DNA of 45,068 nt. It comes from Roseibacillus sp. GTDB lineage: Bacteria > Verrucomicrobiota > Verrucomicrobiia > Verrucomicrobiales > Akkermansiaceae. Every line of letters begins with the position of its first letter. Position 1 is the first letter of the stretch. A model generated the notes under the pieces. It was given only the letters and a program-made list of their open reading frames with translations. It had not been told where the DNA came from and searched no databases. The position numbers were made by a program, and so were the translations under genes. Below are positions 24,715 through 33,575 of the stretch, piece by piece. The stretch is from positions 19,849 to 64,916 of the forward strand of contig JAKVCR010000028.1 in assembly GCA_022448985.1 (NCBI GenBank). The letters are read 5' to 3'.

Positions 24715-27651
24715 ATGAGCGACCAATTCGACCTCCCGCTCTTCAAAAACAATCCGGTCACAGACAACGCGGAGATCGTCCGCACCTTTCTCGGTTGGGA
24801 GCACCCGCTACTCACCCTTGCAGTCGAACACCTCACTCGTGAGTGGACGGACCGCACCCTCGATCTCAGTAATAAAGTGGTAGTCGTCCCGACCAGACAG
24901 GCCGGACGTCGCCTGCGTTCGTCCCTCGCTCTGCACGCTTCCACCCGCAATACCGCAGTCCTTCCTCCCTCCGTCGTCACCCCCGATTTCCTTCTCTCGG
25001 CCAACTGTCTTCCGGCCCTTGAGAGGGCTGCCGCCACGCGGGCCGAGGTGACCGCAGCGTGGACCGATGCCCTCCTCTCCGTCCATCTCAATGATTTCCG
25101 CCATGTCTTTCCCATCGACCCCGGGGAACGCAGCCTGAGCTGGGCACTCTCCACCGCCGATGACCTGATCGGGGTGCAAAACCTGCTCGGGGATGCCGGG
25201 CTCACCATGCAAAGCGCAGCCACCGAAATGGCTGCTGAGGGACTGGAATCACAACGCTGGGGCGAACTCTCCCGACTTGAGCAGATCACCCGGCACTTTT
25301 TTTCCAGCCGCCATCGCATGGATCCTCAGGAGATTCGCCTCCAAGCCGCCAAGGAAGGGGTTCTCCCACCTGAGGTGGACACCATCATCATCATCGGCGT
25401 GCCCGATCCGCCCCCTCTCTTCTGCAGGGCTCTCCGGCACCATGGCAATAAACTGCGCTGCGAAGTCGTGATTCACGCCCCTGACTCTCTGGCGGAAAGT
25501 TTCGATGAATTCGGCCGTCCCCGGACTGACCACTGGCTCGAGCGCTCCATTGAGATTCCCAATCTCCAAAAGAACGTCCACCAGGCCATTGACCCCCAGG
25601 CTCAGGCCGAACACGTCACGACCCTCGTCGGCACCAGGGACGACCTCTCCGCCGTAGCCGCCATCGGCGTCCCTGATCCCGAACTGCTCCTTCCCCTTAA
25701 GGAGGCCTTTGCGGCCCGGGAACAGGCCACCTTCAACCCGGCCGGCGAGAAGGTCTCTACCCAGGCCCTGGCAACTCTCCTGCGCACCCTCCACCGTCTC
25801 ACTGTTTCCGATTCCTTTCTCCTCTTCCTCGACCTGCTCCGTATTCCAGGAGTCGCCCGCCAGGCGTGCGACTGGCAGGCCCGCGAGGACCGACCAGCCT
25901 TCGATCCGGCCGATATGCTGACCGCGCTCGACACCTTCCAGCGCAAGCACCTCCCTGACTCCCTCGAGGTAGCGGACCACATCAATCGGAATGGCAAACA
26001 CCCCAACCCCGCCCTGAGTCGTGCCCTCTCGTGGATCCAGTCCTGGCTGCGTCGCTTTGAACGCGAACGCATATGGGAAGTCCTTCCCGAGTTTCTCAGC
26101 CACCTCTACGCCGAGACCGCCTTCGATCCCGCCGACTCCTTCGACGAAGCCTTCGCTTCCACCACTCAACTCCTCCACGACATCCTCGACAGCTTTGAAG
26201 CTGGTCTCCTCCAGGACCTCGAATGCGCCTCCTCCTTTCCCAATCGCCTGCGCTTCCTCCTGCACCTCCTTGAGCAGGAATCAATCTACCAGGAGCGAAA
26301 ACCGGAGGCCCTCGATCTGCAGGGCTGGCTTGAGTTGCCCTGGGAAGATGCTCCCCATCTCGTTGTGACCGGCCTGAATGACGGCTTTGTCCCGGAATCC
26401 CTGAAGGGGCACGCCTACCTCCCCGACGGAGCCCGCCGCATCCTCGGTCTTCGTCACAATGAAACCCGACATGCCCGCGACGCTTATATTCTGAGCTCAC
26501 TCCTGGCCTGTCGGAGCGACGCGGGAAGGCAAATTGATCTCCTCTTCGGGCGGCGTAGCGGAAACGGGGACCCACTCCGGCCCTCCCGTCTTCTCTTTGC
26601 CTGTCCACCCGAAGAACTTGCCGTCCGGGTCCAGGCCTTCTTCCAGGAAGAGCCCACCCCCCGGGAATCCCCCGCCTGGTCGCTCACCTGGCAACTGACT
26701 CCGCCCCCGCCAGACGATTCCATGCGCATCTTTGCGCGTCTCCCGGTCACTGGCTTCCGGGATTATCTGAGCTGCCCCTTTCGCTTTTACCTCCGCCGGG
26801 GCCTCAACATGGAACTGGACGAGGGCCCTCCGGTGGAACTGGATGCCCGCAATTTTGGCACCCTCTGCCACGAGGTGGTGGAAGAATTCGCAGCCCACCC
26901 TGTCCGCGACAGCGATCATCACGAGGAGATCGCGGAGTTCTTTGAGGACACCCTTGATACCATCGTAACCCGTAAGTATGGCGAAGACCTGCCCGTTCCC
27001 ATCCTCGTCCAGCGTGAAAGTGTCCGCCAGCGCCTCAAATGGTGGGCCTCCATCGAGGCCGATCAACGGAAGCAGGGATGGCAGATCCAGGATTACGAAA
27101 GCGACCTCGATTCGGAGGATGCTCCCTGGATCGTCAATGGCATCCGCATCACGGGAAAAATCGACCGGATTGAACGGCAATCATCCGACGAATCCCTGCG
27201 TGTTCTCGATTTCAAGACCGGGCGCCTCAAGACACCTCGTGCCGCACATCTGCGCAACCTGCGCGGCAACGAAGATCCCTCGCAGCTGCCACCCTGGATG
27301 ATGGTTTCCGGGGGAAAACGAATGCAGCGTTGGATCGACCTGCAACTCCCCCTTTACCTCCTCGCTCTCCGCGCCAGGGGCGGCCAGGAACCGATGGCAG
27401 CCGGCTACGTCACCCTCGGCCGGGCCAAGTCCGAGGTCGCCCTCGAGCTGTGGGAGGATCTTGATGAAGACCTCCTGACCGCTGCCATGAACTGCGCAGA
27501 GGGCGTGATCGACTCCATTACCGCGCGCCGGTTCTGGCCGCCTGCTGAACGCATGGACTGGGATGATTTCGAAACCATCCTCCTCGGGGATCCCGGGCGC
27601 GCGATTGATCCGGTCAACCTTCTCCCACCGCAAAACGCCGTCCTTCCGTGA
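24715..27651 (+). CDS. AddB-like PD-(D/E)XK nuclease subunit
   Basis: A 978-residue protein, the probable AddB-type partner of the helicase-nuclease encoded next, acting in resection of double-strand breaks. The N-terminus has VVVVPTRQAGRRLRSSLA (about 55-72), the inactivated helicase-like start of alphaproteobacterial-type AddB, and no Walker A motif. The C-terminal nuclease starts near residue 680 with VTGFRDYLSCPFRFYLRR, then GTLCHEVVEEF (about 715; His and Glu), LRVLDFKTGRLKTP (about 829; Asp and Lys of the PD-(D/E)XK core) and DLQLPLYLLAL (about 875; Gln motif). The C-terminal Cys triplet that holds the iron-sulfur cluster of Bacillus AddB is absent. The last bases overlap the helicase gene by four bases. 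Calling it AddB is by domain order and context. Confidence 0.85.
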   Translation: MSDQFDLPLFKNNPVTDNAEIVRTFLGWEHPLLTLAVEHLTREWTDRTLDLSNKVVVVPTRQAGRRLRSSLALHASTRNTAVLPPSVVTPDFLLSANCLPALERAAATRAEVTAAWTDALLSVHLNDFRHVFPIDPGERSLSWALSTADDLIGVQNLLGDAGLTMQSAATEMAAEGLESQRWGELSRLEQITRHFFSSRHRMDPQEIRLQAAKEGVLPPEVDTIIIIGVPDPPPLFCRALRHHGNKLRCEVVIHAPDSLAESFDEFGRPRTDHWLERSIEIPNLQKNVHQAIDPQAQAEHVTTLVGTRDDLSAVAAIGVPDPELLLPLKEAFAAREQATFNPAGEKVSTQALATLLRTLHRLTVSDSFLLFLDLLRIPGVARQACDWQAREDRPAFDPADMLTALDTFQRKHLPDSLEVADHINRNGKHPNPALSRALSWIQSWLRRFERERIWEVLPEFLSHLYAETAFDPADSFDEAFASTTQLLHDILDSFEAGLLQDLECASSFPNRLRFLLHLLEQESIYQERKPEALDLQGWLELPWEDAPHLVVTGLNDGFVPESLKGHAYLPDGARRILGLRHNETRHARDAYILSSLLACRSDAGRQIDLLFGRRSGNGDPLRPSRLLFACPPEELAVRVQAFFQEEPTPRESPAWSLTWQLTPPPPDDSMRIFARLPVTGFRDYLSCPFRFYLRRGLNMELDEGPPVELDARNFGTLCHEVVEEFAAHPVRDSDHHEEIAEFFEDTLDTIVTRKYGEDLPVPILVQRESVRQRLKWWASIEADQRKQGWQIQDYESDLDSEDAPWIVNGIRITGKIDRIERQSSDESLRVLDFKTGRLKTPRAAHLRNLRGNEDPSQLPPWMMVSGGKRMQRWIDLQLPLYLLALRARGGQEPMAAGYVTLGRAKSEVALELWEDLDEDLLTAAMNCAEGVIDSITARRFWPPAERMDWDDFETILLGDPGRAIDPVNLLPPQNAVLP

Positions 27652-30600
27652 TCTCTCCGCTCCAGAACGAACGAATCCTCGCCTCGGCGGGCTCCGGAAA
27701 GACCTGGCAGCTCACCAATCGCTACATTGCGATCATGGGCCAGGCCCTCCTTGCAAAGGAGGAGATCCATCCCGAACGCATTGTGGCGGTGACCTTCACC
27801 CGCAAGGCGGCCGGGGAATTCTTCGAGTCTATCCTCGGGAAGCTTGCCTCCGCCGCCCTCGACGAAAAAGCACGTGCTGCCCTGGCCCAGGATCCTGACG
27901 ATCCCTCCTACCCCATCCTCTCCCGGCTGGAACAGGAGGACTACGTTCATCTCCTTTCCGTTTTCCTGAAGCGCATGCCGTCCCTCTTCCTGGGCACCCT
28001 CGACAGCTTTTTCTCCAACATCCTACGAAGCTTCCCCGCTGAGTTCGGACTGAGCAGCCAATTCGATATCCTCGACGAGCACGCTGCTCATCTCGCCCGG
28101 CACGATGTCTACCGTGAAGTCTTCCGCAGTCGGCATGACCAGCATCGAAGCGAGTTCCTTGAAGCCTTCAAACGCGCCACTTTCGGCCAGGAGGAAGCCC
28201 AGGTGATCAACCAGCTTGACCGTTTCGTCTCTCGCCACCATGGGATCTTCCTCCATGCTGCCGATCACGCTCTCTGGGGGAATCCCGCCACCATCTGGCC
28301 CCGGGGATGCCCCTGGTCTGGGGGCTCCGGCACCCATGAGGATGACTTCACCAACCTCTTCGATATCTTTGAGGACCAGGAACTATCGGAGAAGCAGTGG
28401 GACTACTGGCGTGAATTTCGCGACCAGGCCCTCACCCACAGCCCGGGCAACCCTCTGCCGCGACGGATACTCTTCTTTCTGGAGAAGTTTCTCGATCCCG
28501 GGAACTGGGCGGCCATCCAGGCGGGGGAATCCTCTTTCAAGGTCGGTCATCGTCTCCAGGCCTTTGAGAGCAATACCTGTGACATCATTCATCGTCTCAC
28601 CACCCGCCTCATCTCCCATGAGATTGCCGTCCACCTTAAACGGACGCAGGGTGTCTGGCACGTACTCAATCAGTACGAAAGGAATTACTCCTCCCTCGTC
28701 CGGCGCCGTGGACAACTCACCTTCAGCGACCTTGAGATCATCCTCTCCGGCTGCGACCTCCATGCCCAGTCCGCGCCTGTCCTCAGCCAGAAACCCGACG
28801 AACTCGAACGCCTCCGGATTGATTATCGTCTCGACGGTCGCTTCGACCACTGGCTTCTGGACGAGTTTCAGGATACCAGCTACCTGCAATGGTCCATTAT
28901 CGAATCCCTCATCGACGAGGTCATCCAGGACGTCTCCCAGAACCGTTCGCTCTTCCAGGTAGGTGATATCAAGCAGGCCATCTATGCTTGGCGGGGCGGC
29001 GACACCCGGCTCTTCGATGACATCCATAAGCGTTATGGAGGAACAGAGGATGACCCACGCTCTCTCCGCTCGCGCTCCCTCGACGTCTCCTGGCGCTCAG
29101 GTGGAGACGTCATCGACATGGTCAACAACGTCTTCAGCGATACCCGCGCCCTGGAGGCTCTCGAGATGCCCGGCGATACCATCTCGCGCTGGGATTGGAA
29201 CCCGCACGAGGTGGCTCCACCGAACAGGGATCTCCCCGGATACGCCGCCTTCTACCAGCCCATTCCCGAGGAGGGCAGTAATGCCAAGCGGGAAGACTGC
29301 TTTGCCCTGACCCTTGAACTGCTGGAGGAAATCCAACCCATCACCCGCGGACTAAGCTGCGCCATCCTGGTTCAGGACAACCGGACCGGCCGCGACATAG
29401 TCGACTACCTTCGAGCTCACACCCGCAGCGGGATTCCGGTGGCTGGTGAGGCTGAAATAAGCCCTGCCCTCGACAACCCGGTCACTCAGGCTCTCCTCAG
29501 TCTCATCCGGGTCGCCGCCCATCCCGCGAACCGTTATGCCTGGCGGCACCTGACCTTCTGCCCGCTTGCGGCCCTCCTGCCCCCTGAACCAGCCGCCCTA
29601 TCGGCCGAGGTTCTGGAGTCCCTCCACCACCGTGGTTACGAACACACCCTGAAGGACTGGATCAAGCGTTTCGAAAACGCCGGGATCGCCCTCGACGCTT
29701 TCGCTGCGCACCGGATCACCGAACTGACCCTCGCCGCCCGTATCTTCGACCAGGCTGGCAATGGCAGTCCGGACCAGTTTCTCCGCTTTGCTGAGAACTA
29801 CACTGTGCGGGGAGTGACCACCAGCGCCGCAGTGCAGGTCATGACCATCCACAAGGCCAAGGGCCTGACCTTCGACACGGTCCTCCTGCCCAGTCTCGAT
29901 GGAGACTCCCTCACCGTCCCGCGCAGGGACAGCGGACACATTGCGGTCCATCACGATCGTGACACGCGCGACACGGAGTGGGTCTTTGATATTCCGCGCC
30001 GCATCATCTCCGATACCGATCCGGTCCTCCACAGCTACTGGCAGGAGCAGGAAGCCGAAGCCGCCTACGAACAGCTTTGCAAGTTCTACGTTGGCCTGAC
30101 CCGTGCCCGACACGCTAACTATCTCATTGCCCCGGGACTCCCCGCCCGGAGCACAAAGCGCAACTTTATCCGCCTCCTGCACGAAACCATCGCAGATGAC
30201 AACCCGCCCACCGTGGAGATCGGTCGAACCCATGCCCTCGCCCTCTACGAATCCTCCGGGGACACCGCGGACCCAAAATGGTTCGAGGCTCATAAGCACA
30301 GGCAGCCTCCCGAATCCCCAGAGGATGAGAAGCACGCCCCTCCCGACCCGGAGCCCCGCGTACAACCACGCCGCCACATTCCTTCCGCTCCTGGATCCGG
30401 TAATCTGGCCGGGAGTAGTCTCTTCTCCCGTGAGAGTCATCGTGCCCGCAACCACGGCACCATGGTCCACGCTCTTCTGGAGGACATCGAATGGCTGGAC
30501 GACTTTGACCCGCACGGGGAGGTTCCTCACTGGGAAGTGCTCCGGCAACGTGCCCCGCACCTCTTCGAAGCAGCCCGGGAGGAAGTAAGGCGAAGCCTCG

Positions 30601-30959
30601 CCGATCCTTCCTTCCAGAAAGTCCTCAACAGGCCCCGACTCCGAAAAAACGAGACCATCGAATGCTGGCGCGAACGGCACTACGAACTGCTCCAGGAAGG
30701 CAACTGGATCTCGGGAATTTTCGATCGTGTCCACGTGACCTACGGCTCCGATGGCATGCCACTCCGCGCCACCATCCTTGATTTCAAGACCGACCGGATG
30801 GAGACCCGGTCCGACGCTGCTGACGCCGCCGAGCACTATCAAGCGCAACTTCGGAGCTATCGTGAAGCCATCACCCGGCTTCTCGGGCTTCCTCCTGCCC
30901 GGATCACCACCCTCCTCCTCTTTACCAGGCTCCCCCTTGTCATGGAGATCAATCCATAA
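27648..30959 (+). CDS. AddA/RecB-like UvrD-family helicase-nuclease
   Basis: An 1103-residue ATP-dependent helicase with a C-terminal nuclease, which unwinds and degrades DNA from double-strand ends to feed RecA. It begins with GTG at 27648, overlapping the stop of the AddB-like gene (GTGA). Motif I is LASAGSGKT at 11-19, and motif Ia-like is AVTFTRKAAGEF. Motif II is LLDEFQDTS near 402-410, followed by VGDIKQAIYAWRGGD (motif III). Motif V is MTIHKAKGLTFD and motif VI is YVGLTRARHANYL. The nuclease carries NHGTMVHALLED (about 934), ILDFKTDRM (about 1043) and YQAQLRSYREAI. All catalytic elements look intact. The next gene, a methyltransferase, overlaps it by one base. RecB is the alternative name; with no RecC or RecD here, AddA is the better fit. 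Confidence 0.92.
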   Translation: MISPLQNERILASAGSGKTWQLTNRYIAIMGQALLAKEEIHPERIVAVTFTRKAAGEFFESILGKLASAALDEKARAALAQDPDDPSYPILSRLEQEDYVHLLSVFLKRMPSLFLGTLDSFFSNILRSFPAEFGLSSQFDILDEHAAHLARHDVYREVFRSRHDQHRSEFLEAFKRATFGQEEAQVINQLDRFVSRHHGIFLHAADHALWGNPATIWPRGCPWSGGSGTHEDDFTNLFDIFEDQELSEKQWDYWREFRDQALTHSPGNPLPRRILFFLEKFLDPGNWAAIQAGESSFKVGHRLQAFESNTCDIIHRLTTRLISHEIAVHLKRTQGVWHVLNQYERNYSSLVRRRGQLTFSDLEIILSGCDLHAQSAPVLSQKPDELERLRIDYRLDGRFDHWLLDEFQDTSYLQWSIIESLIDEVIQDVSQNRSLFQVGDIKQAIYAWRGGDTRLFDDIHKRYGGTEDDPRSLRSRSLDVSWRSGGDVIDMVNNVFSDTRALEALEMPGDTISRWDWNPHEVAPPNRDLPGYAAFYQPIPEEGSNAKREDCFALTLELLEEIQPITRGLSCAILVQDNRTGRDIVDYLRAHTRSGIPVAGEAEISPALDNPVTQALLSLIRVAAHPANRYAWRHLTFCPLAALLPPEPAALSAEVLESLHHRGYEHTLKDWIKRFENAGIALDAFAAHRITELTLAARIFDQAGNGSPDQFLRFAENYTVRGVTTSAAVQVMTIHKAKGLTFDTVLLPSLDGDSLTVPRRDSGHIAVHHDRDTRDTEWVFDIPRRIISDTDPVLHSYWQEQEAEAAYEQLCKFYVGLTRARHANYLIAPGLPARSTKRNFIRLLHETIADDNPPTVEIGRTHALALYESSGDTADPKWFEAHKHRQPPESPEDEKHAPPDPEPRVQPRRHIPSAPGSGNLAGSSLFSRESHRARNHGTMVHALLEDIEWLDDFDPHGEVPHWEVLRQRAPHLFEAAREEVRRSLADPSFQKVLNRPRLRKNETIECWRERHYELLQEGNWISGIFDRVHVTYGSDGMPLRATILDFKTDRMETRSDAADAAEHYQAQLRSYREAITRLLGLPPARITTLLLFTRLPLVMEINP

Positions 30960-31855
30960 TGGTCGGCCCCGGCATCACTTCCGCCAGAACCTGCCTCCCT
31001 TTCCGCGTGCTCCGGTCCCCCCGCTCCATTACTCCCACCGACGTTGGCACCCACTACGACCGGCTGGACTGGTTCTACCGCGCCCTCTGGGGCAAACACC
31101 TTCATCATGGCCTCTGGGATACCAAGGATGACCATTCCGTGGAGAAGGGCACCACCAGCCTCCTCGAACTCCTCCTTGCACCGCTGGAACCCGGACCAGG
31201 CAGCCGGGTCATCGACATCGGCTGTGGCTACGGTGCCGATGCCCGCCGGATCGCGGAGCAAAGCGGCGCTCATGTCACCGGCCTCACGATCTCCCTCTCT
31301 CAAGCGGCAAGAGCTCAGGCCGAACCACCTCCCGTCCGCGGAACAGTACAGATCGCGCACGGCGACTGGCTCCAGAACAACTTCCCCGGGAACAGCTTCG
31401 ATTACGGCCTCGCCATTGAGTCGCTTTCGCACATGCCGGACAAGGAAGCGTTTTTTTTCGAATTGCACCGGACTCTGTTACCGGGAGGCAGGGCCGCTCT
31501 CGCCTGCTGGACCGTTGCCCCTGATCCTGCTGGCCTTGAGCACCTGTTTCTCAGATATCTCTGCCTGGAGGGAACCCTGCCATCTCTCGGCACAATGGCA
31601 GATTACGATCAGTTTGCTGAGAACGCCGGACTTTCCATGACCGCCCGCCGCGATCTCACTCAACTGGTTGAGCCGACCTGGGGGGTCATCGCACAGCGGA
31701 TCCTAGGTACCCTTCCCAAACCGCGCTTTCTGGGACCCGCCCTGGGGCTGGCTTTACGCCGTCCCCTCCTGGTCTTCACCATTCCCATCATGATCCTTGC
31801 CTACCGCACCGGTGCCCTCCGCTACACGGCGTTCTGGCTGGAGAAACGATCGTGA
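30959..31855 (+). CDS. Class I SAM-dependent methyltransferase (tocopherol-methyltransferase-like)
   Basis: A 298-residue methyltransferase. The block HYDRLDWFYRALWGKHLHHGLWD (about 32-54, in two parts) is the pre-core signature of the gamma-tocopherol, sarcosine and related small-molecule methyltransferase group. The SAM-binding motif I is VIDIGCGYGADARRI at 84-98, and motif II/post-I is AHVTGLTIS. The DNA-methyltransferase motifs (DPPY, NPPF or PC) are absent. The C-terminal third is hydrophobic (FLGPALGLALRRPLLVFTIPIMILAY), suggesting a membrane-associated or lipid-like substrate. The ATG at 30959 overlaps the stop of the AddA-like gene (TAATG), so expression is tied to the nuclease operon; why is not known. 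A start at a later codon is possible because the first 25 residues are not conserved-looking. Confidence 0.85.
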   Translation: MVGPGITSARTCLPFRVLRSPRSITPTDVGTHYDRLDWFYRALWGKHLHHGLWDTKDDHSVEKGTTSLLELLLAPLEPGPGSRVIDIGCGYGADARRIAEQSGAHVTGLTISLSQAARAQAEPPPVRGTVQIAHGDWLQNNFPGNSFDYGLAIESLSHMPDKEAFFFELHRTLLPGGRAALACWTVAPDPAGLEHLFLRYLCLEGTLPSLGTMADYDQFAENAGLSMTARRDLTQLVEPTWGVIAQRILGTLPKPRFLGPALGLALRRPLLVFTIPIMILAYRTGALRYTAFWLEKRS

Positions 31856-31879
31856 AGTCAGGTTGCTGGCGCCCGGCTC

Positions 31880-32425
31880 CTACCACTCCACGTGCACATG
31901 GGTGCGGTGTCCCGGTATTCCCGGCCCGCGCACCTCACGCGCCCCCAGCTGCCGGCATCTCCGCATGAACCCCTTTACGTGGGGATTCCCCCACCCAACC
32001 TTGATTCCGTTGATGTAATCGACATCAAAGGCAGCTCCATCGTAGTGACGCGATTTTGCGCTATGCGAGCCCCCCGCCAGTTCCGTCACCCGGAAGGACC
32101 ACCCGGAGCGGGTCAGATAGTGCATGGCCCACAGCATGCGGTTATCGAGATAGGTCGCCCCCCCCGGAGCCCGCTGGTAGGAGCTGCACCTGGATCGCTG
32201 GCCCAGCTCCGCCTGGCGCATATTTGCAATGGCAGTGGCATTATCACGGCGTCCGCTGACGTGAAAGTTGGCCAAGCCTACTCTCGGATTCCGCAGGAGT
32301 GAATAAGCCAGCGTCTGGCGTACTGAAATTGACTGCGAGGAACGCAGCGACCCCGAACTACACCCACCGCCCAGCAGGGCTCCGGCAAGAACCAGCATTG
32401 CGATGGACAGGGATACAGTCCTCAC
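31880..32425 (-). CDS. Lipoprotein with M15-like peptidase domain
   Basis: A 181-residue putative outer- or inner-membrane lipoprotein. A GGAGG sequence seven bases before the GTG at 32425 decides the start. Residues 1-21 are the signal peptide and Cys22 is in ALLGGGC, a slightly loose lipobox. The C-terminal domain has the zinc pattern of the D-alanyl-D-alanine peptidase/Hedgehog fold (peptidase M15): SRHYDGAAFDVD with His127 and Asp134, and HVHVEW at the C-terminus with His178. These would be the three metal ligands. M15 enzymes cut peptidoglycan cross-links or stem peptides, so a cell-wall role is likely. It is a single gene, convergent with the methyltransferase gene (24 bases between stops). 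Confidence 0.75.
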   Translation of the reverse strand: MRTVSLSIAMLVLAGALLGGGCSSGSLRSSQSISVRQTLAYSLLRNPRVGLANFHVSGRRDNATAIANMRQAELGQRSRCSSYQRAPGGATYLDNRMLWAMHYLTRSGWSFRVTELAGGSHSAKSRHYDGAAFDVDYINGIKVGWGNPHVKGFMRRCRQLGAREVRGPGIPGHRTHVHVEW

Positions 32426-32547
32426 TCTCACGCCTCCGACTCTAACATGGCCACGGCCTCCAAGGCAACCCGTGCCCCCAACGCGGGCACCAAAAGATCC
32501 CCTGATCCACGGCTTGCCTGGGGGGCGATGGGCGGTTAGCACCCCCC

Positions 32548-32949
32548 ATGGCCAAGGGATACGACGTGAACCAGGAACGCAAGCTGGCCCTCTCCCTCTT
32601 CGGCAAGGATCTCGCCCGCCGGGCCAAGTCGAAGTGTGAGCTGACCCGGGCCAGCGGAGTCCCGCTGGTCACCTATGAAATACCTCCCATCCCCAGGGAG
32701 CCCGACTTTGGGCGCTGTCTCCTCGTCAGTGAAGACGTCCTCCGCCAACTGGAACAACCGCAAATCCTGCGCCCTGGTGAGTGGCGTCACCTCAACGAAA
32801 TCATCTGGTCAGATATTCCCGCTGTCCAGGCCATGGCCCTGCGCATCCTCCGCCACCTTGCCCCCGGCGAACCCTGGGCCCAGAACCTCATTGAGGAATC
32901 CTACCTCGATCCCACGGTAGAATCCCTGGCAGACGAAACATCCCTGTGA
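32548..32949 (+). CDS. PhnA-like protein with degenerate zinc ribbon
   Basis: A 133-residue cytoplasmic protein. The opening MAKGYDVNQERKLALSLFGKD and the blocks KCELTRASGVPLVTYEIPP and WSDIPAVQAMALRILRHL match the PhnA-like (alkylphosphonate-operon-type) proteins of proteobacteria, whose role is unknown and not phosphonoacetate hydrolysis as once thought. In those proteins CxxC pairs bind zinc; here the first pair is C30-E-L-T33 and the second site keeps only Cys57 (RCLLVSEDV). The zinc site is therefore probably lost while the scaffold is kept. The ATG at 32548 gives the family N-terminus. It is divergent from the M15-like lipoprotein gene (122 bases between starts) and convergent with the Nudix gene. 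Confidence 0.7.
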   Translation: MAKGYDVNQERKLALSLFGKDLARRAKSKCELTRASGVPLVTYEIPPIPREPDFGRCLLVSEDVLRQLEQPQILRPGEWRHLNEIIWSDIPAVQAMALRILRHLAPGEPWAQNLIEESYLDPTVESLADETSL

Positions 32950-32989
32950 GGCCGCCACCAGTGCATTCTGAAAGGCGGTGATCCCGGTC

Positions 32990-33535
32990 CTACACTTCCA
33001 CCCCGAAGAAGTCGCGCAGGACATCGCGGTAAACTGGACGTTTGAAGGGCGGAAGCCATCCCAGGTCAAAGAGCGATGGCCTGACCCAGGTGTGACTGCG
33101 AAACTCCCGTGGTTTCTGGTCCACGTTGATGGAAGGCGCCCCCTCATTTAAACGGCAGAGAAAATACGTCTGCATTTGCCCGTCGAATTCCCCCTTCTTT
33201 CCCTTCTTGAGCTCCAACGGGAACAGGTAGCGATAACCGTCCCGGGACTCAAGCACCTCGTAACTGGATGGAGGCAGCCCGATCTCCTCCTCCACCTCGC
33301 GGTGCAGGGCCTCCAGCGTCGACTCTCCCTCGTCCATCCCACCCTGGGGAAACTGCCAGGCCCCCTCGATCTTCATCCGTTCACAGATCAGGACTTGATC
33401 GTGGTCATCCAGGAGAAGGAGTGCTACATTGGGTCGATAGATCGGCACGAATGAAGAAAAGCGGATCGCAACGTCTTCCACAATCGCGAACTGTCGAGGG
33501 ATATCCCCCAAACGATTCTTTGACGCGGATAGCAA
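32990..33535 (-). CDS. RppH-like Nudix hydrolase (RNA pyrophosphohydrolase)
   Basis: A 181-residue Nudix protein of the RppH/Ap4A-hydrolase type, expected to remove pyrophosphate from the 5' end of RNA or to cleave dinucleoside polyphosphates. The Nudix box is perfect (GGMDEGESTLEALHREVEEEIGL, residues 65-87, in the pattern Gx5Ex7REUXEEXGU). YRPNVALLLLD at 33-43 and WQFPQGGMDEGE are the RppH hallmarks, and the C-terminal half keeps YLFP and the aromatic FRSHTWV. The start is uncertain: the frame opens at TTG 33535, with a distant GGGGAG before it, and a GTG at 33481 would give a shorter N-terminus nearer to family length. It is convergent with the PhnA-like gene. Confidence 0.85.
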   Translation of the reverse strand: MLSASKNRLGDIPRQFAIVEDVAIRFSSFVPIYRPNVALLLLDDHDQVLICERMKIEGAWQFPQGGMDEGESTLEALHREVEEEIGLPPSSYEVLESRDGYRYLFPLELKKGKKGEFDGQMQTYFLCRLNEGAPSINVDQKPREFRSHTWVRPSLFDLGWLPPFKRPVYRDVLRDFFGVEV

Positions 33536-33548
33536 CTAGCTCAATACT
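33520..33548 (+). promoter_or_regulatory. Candidate sigma-70-type promoter
   Basis: TTGACG at 33520-33525 and AATACT at 33543-33548 are separated by 17 bases, close to the consensus (5/6 and 4/6 matches). The -10 element ends 27 bases before the ATG at 33576 of the secreted protein gene. The site overlaps the 5' end of the divergent Nudix gene. Judged by eye only. Confidence 0.4.
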
Positions 33549-33575
33549 CCCCGACAACGAACCAAGCATACGATC

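Noticed and set aside
24715-31855. A restriction-modification or phage-defence island made of helicase, nuclease and methyltransferase.
   Set aside because: The methyltransferase lacks DNA-methyltransferase catalytic motifs and has the HYDxxxxFY...HHG signature of small-molecule enzymes. The helicase-nuclease pair matches AddAB, and no mobile genes are near.
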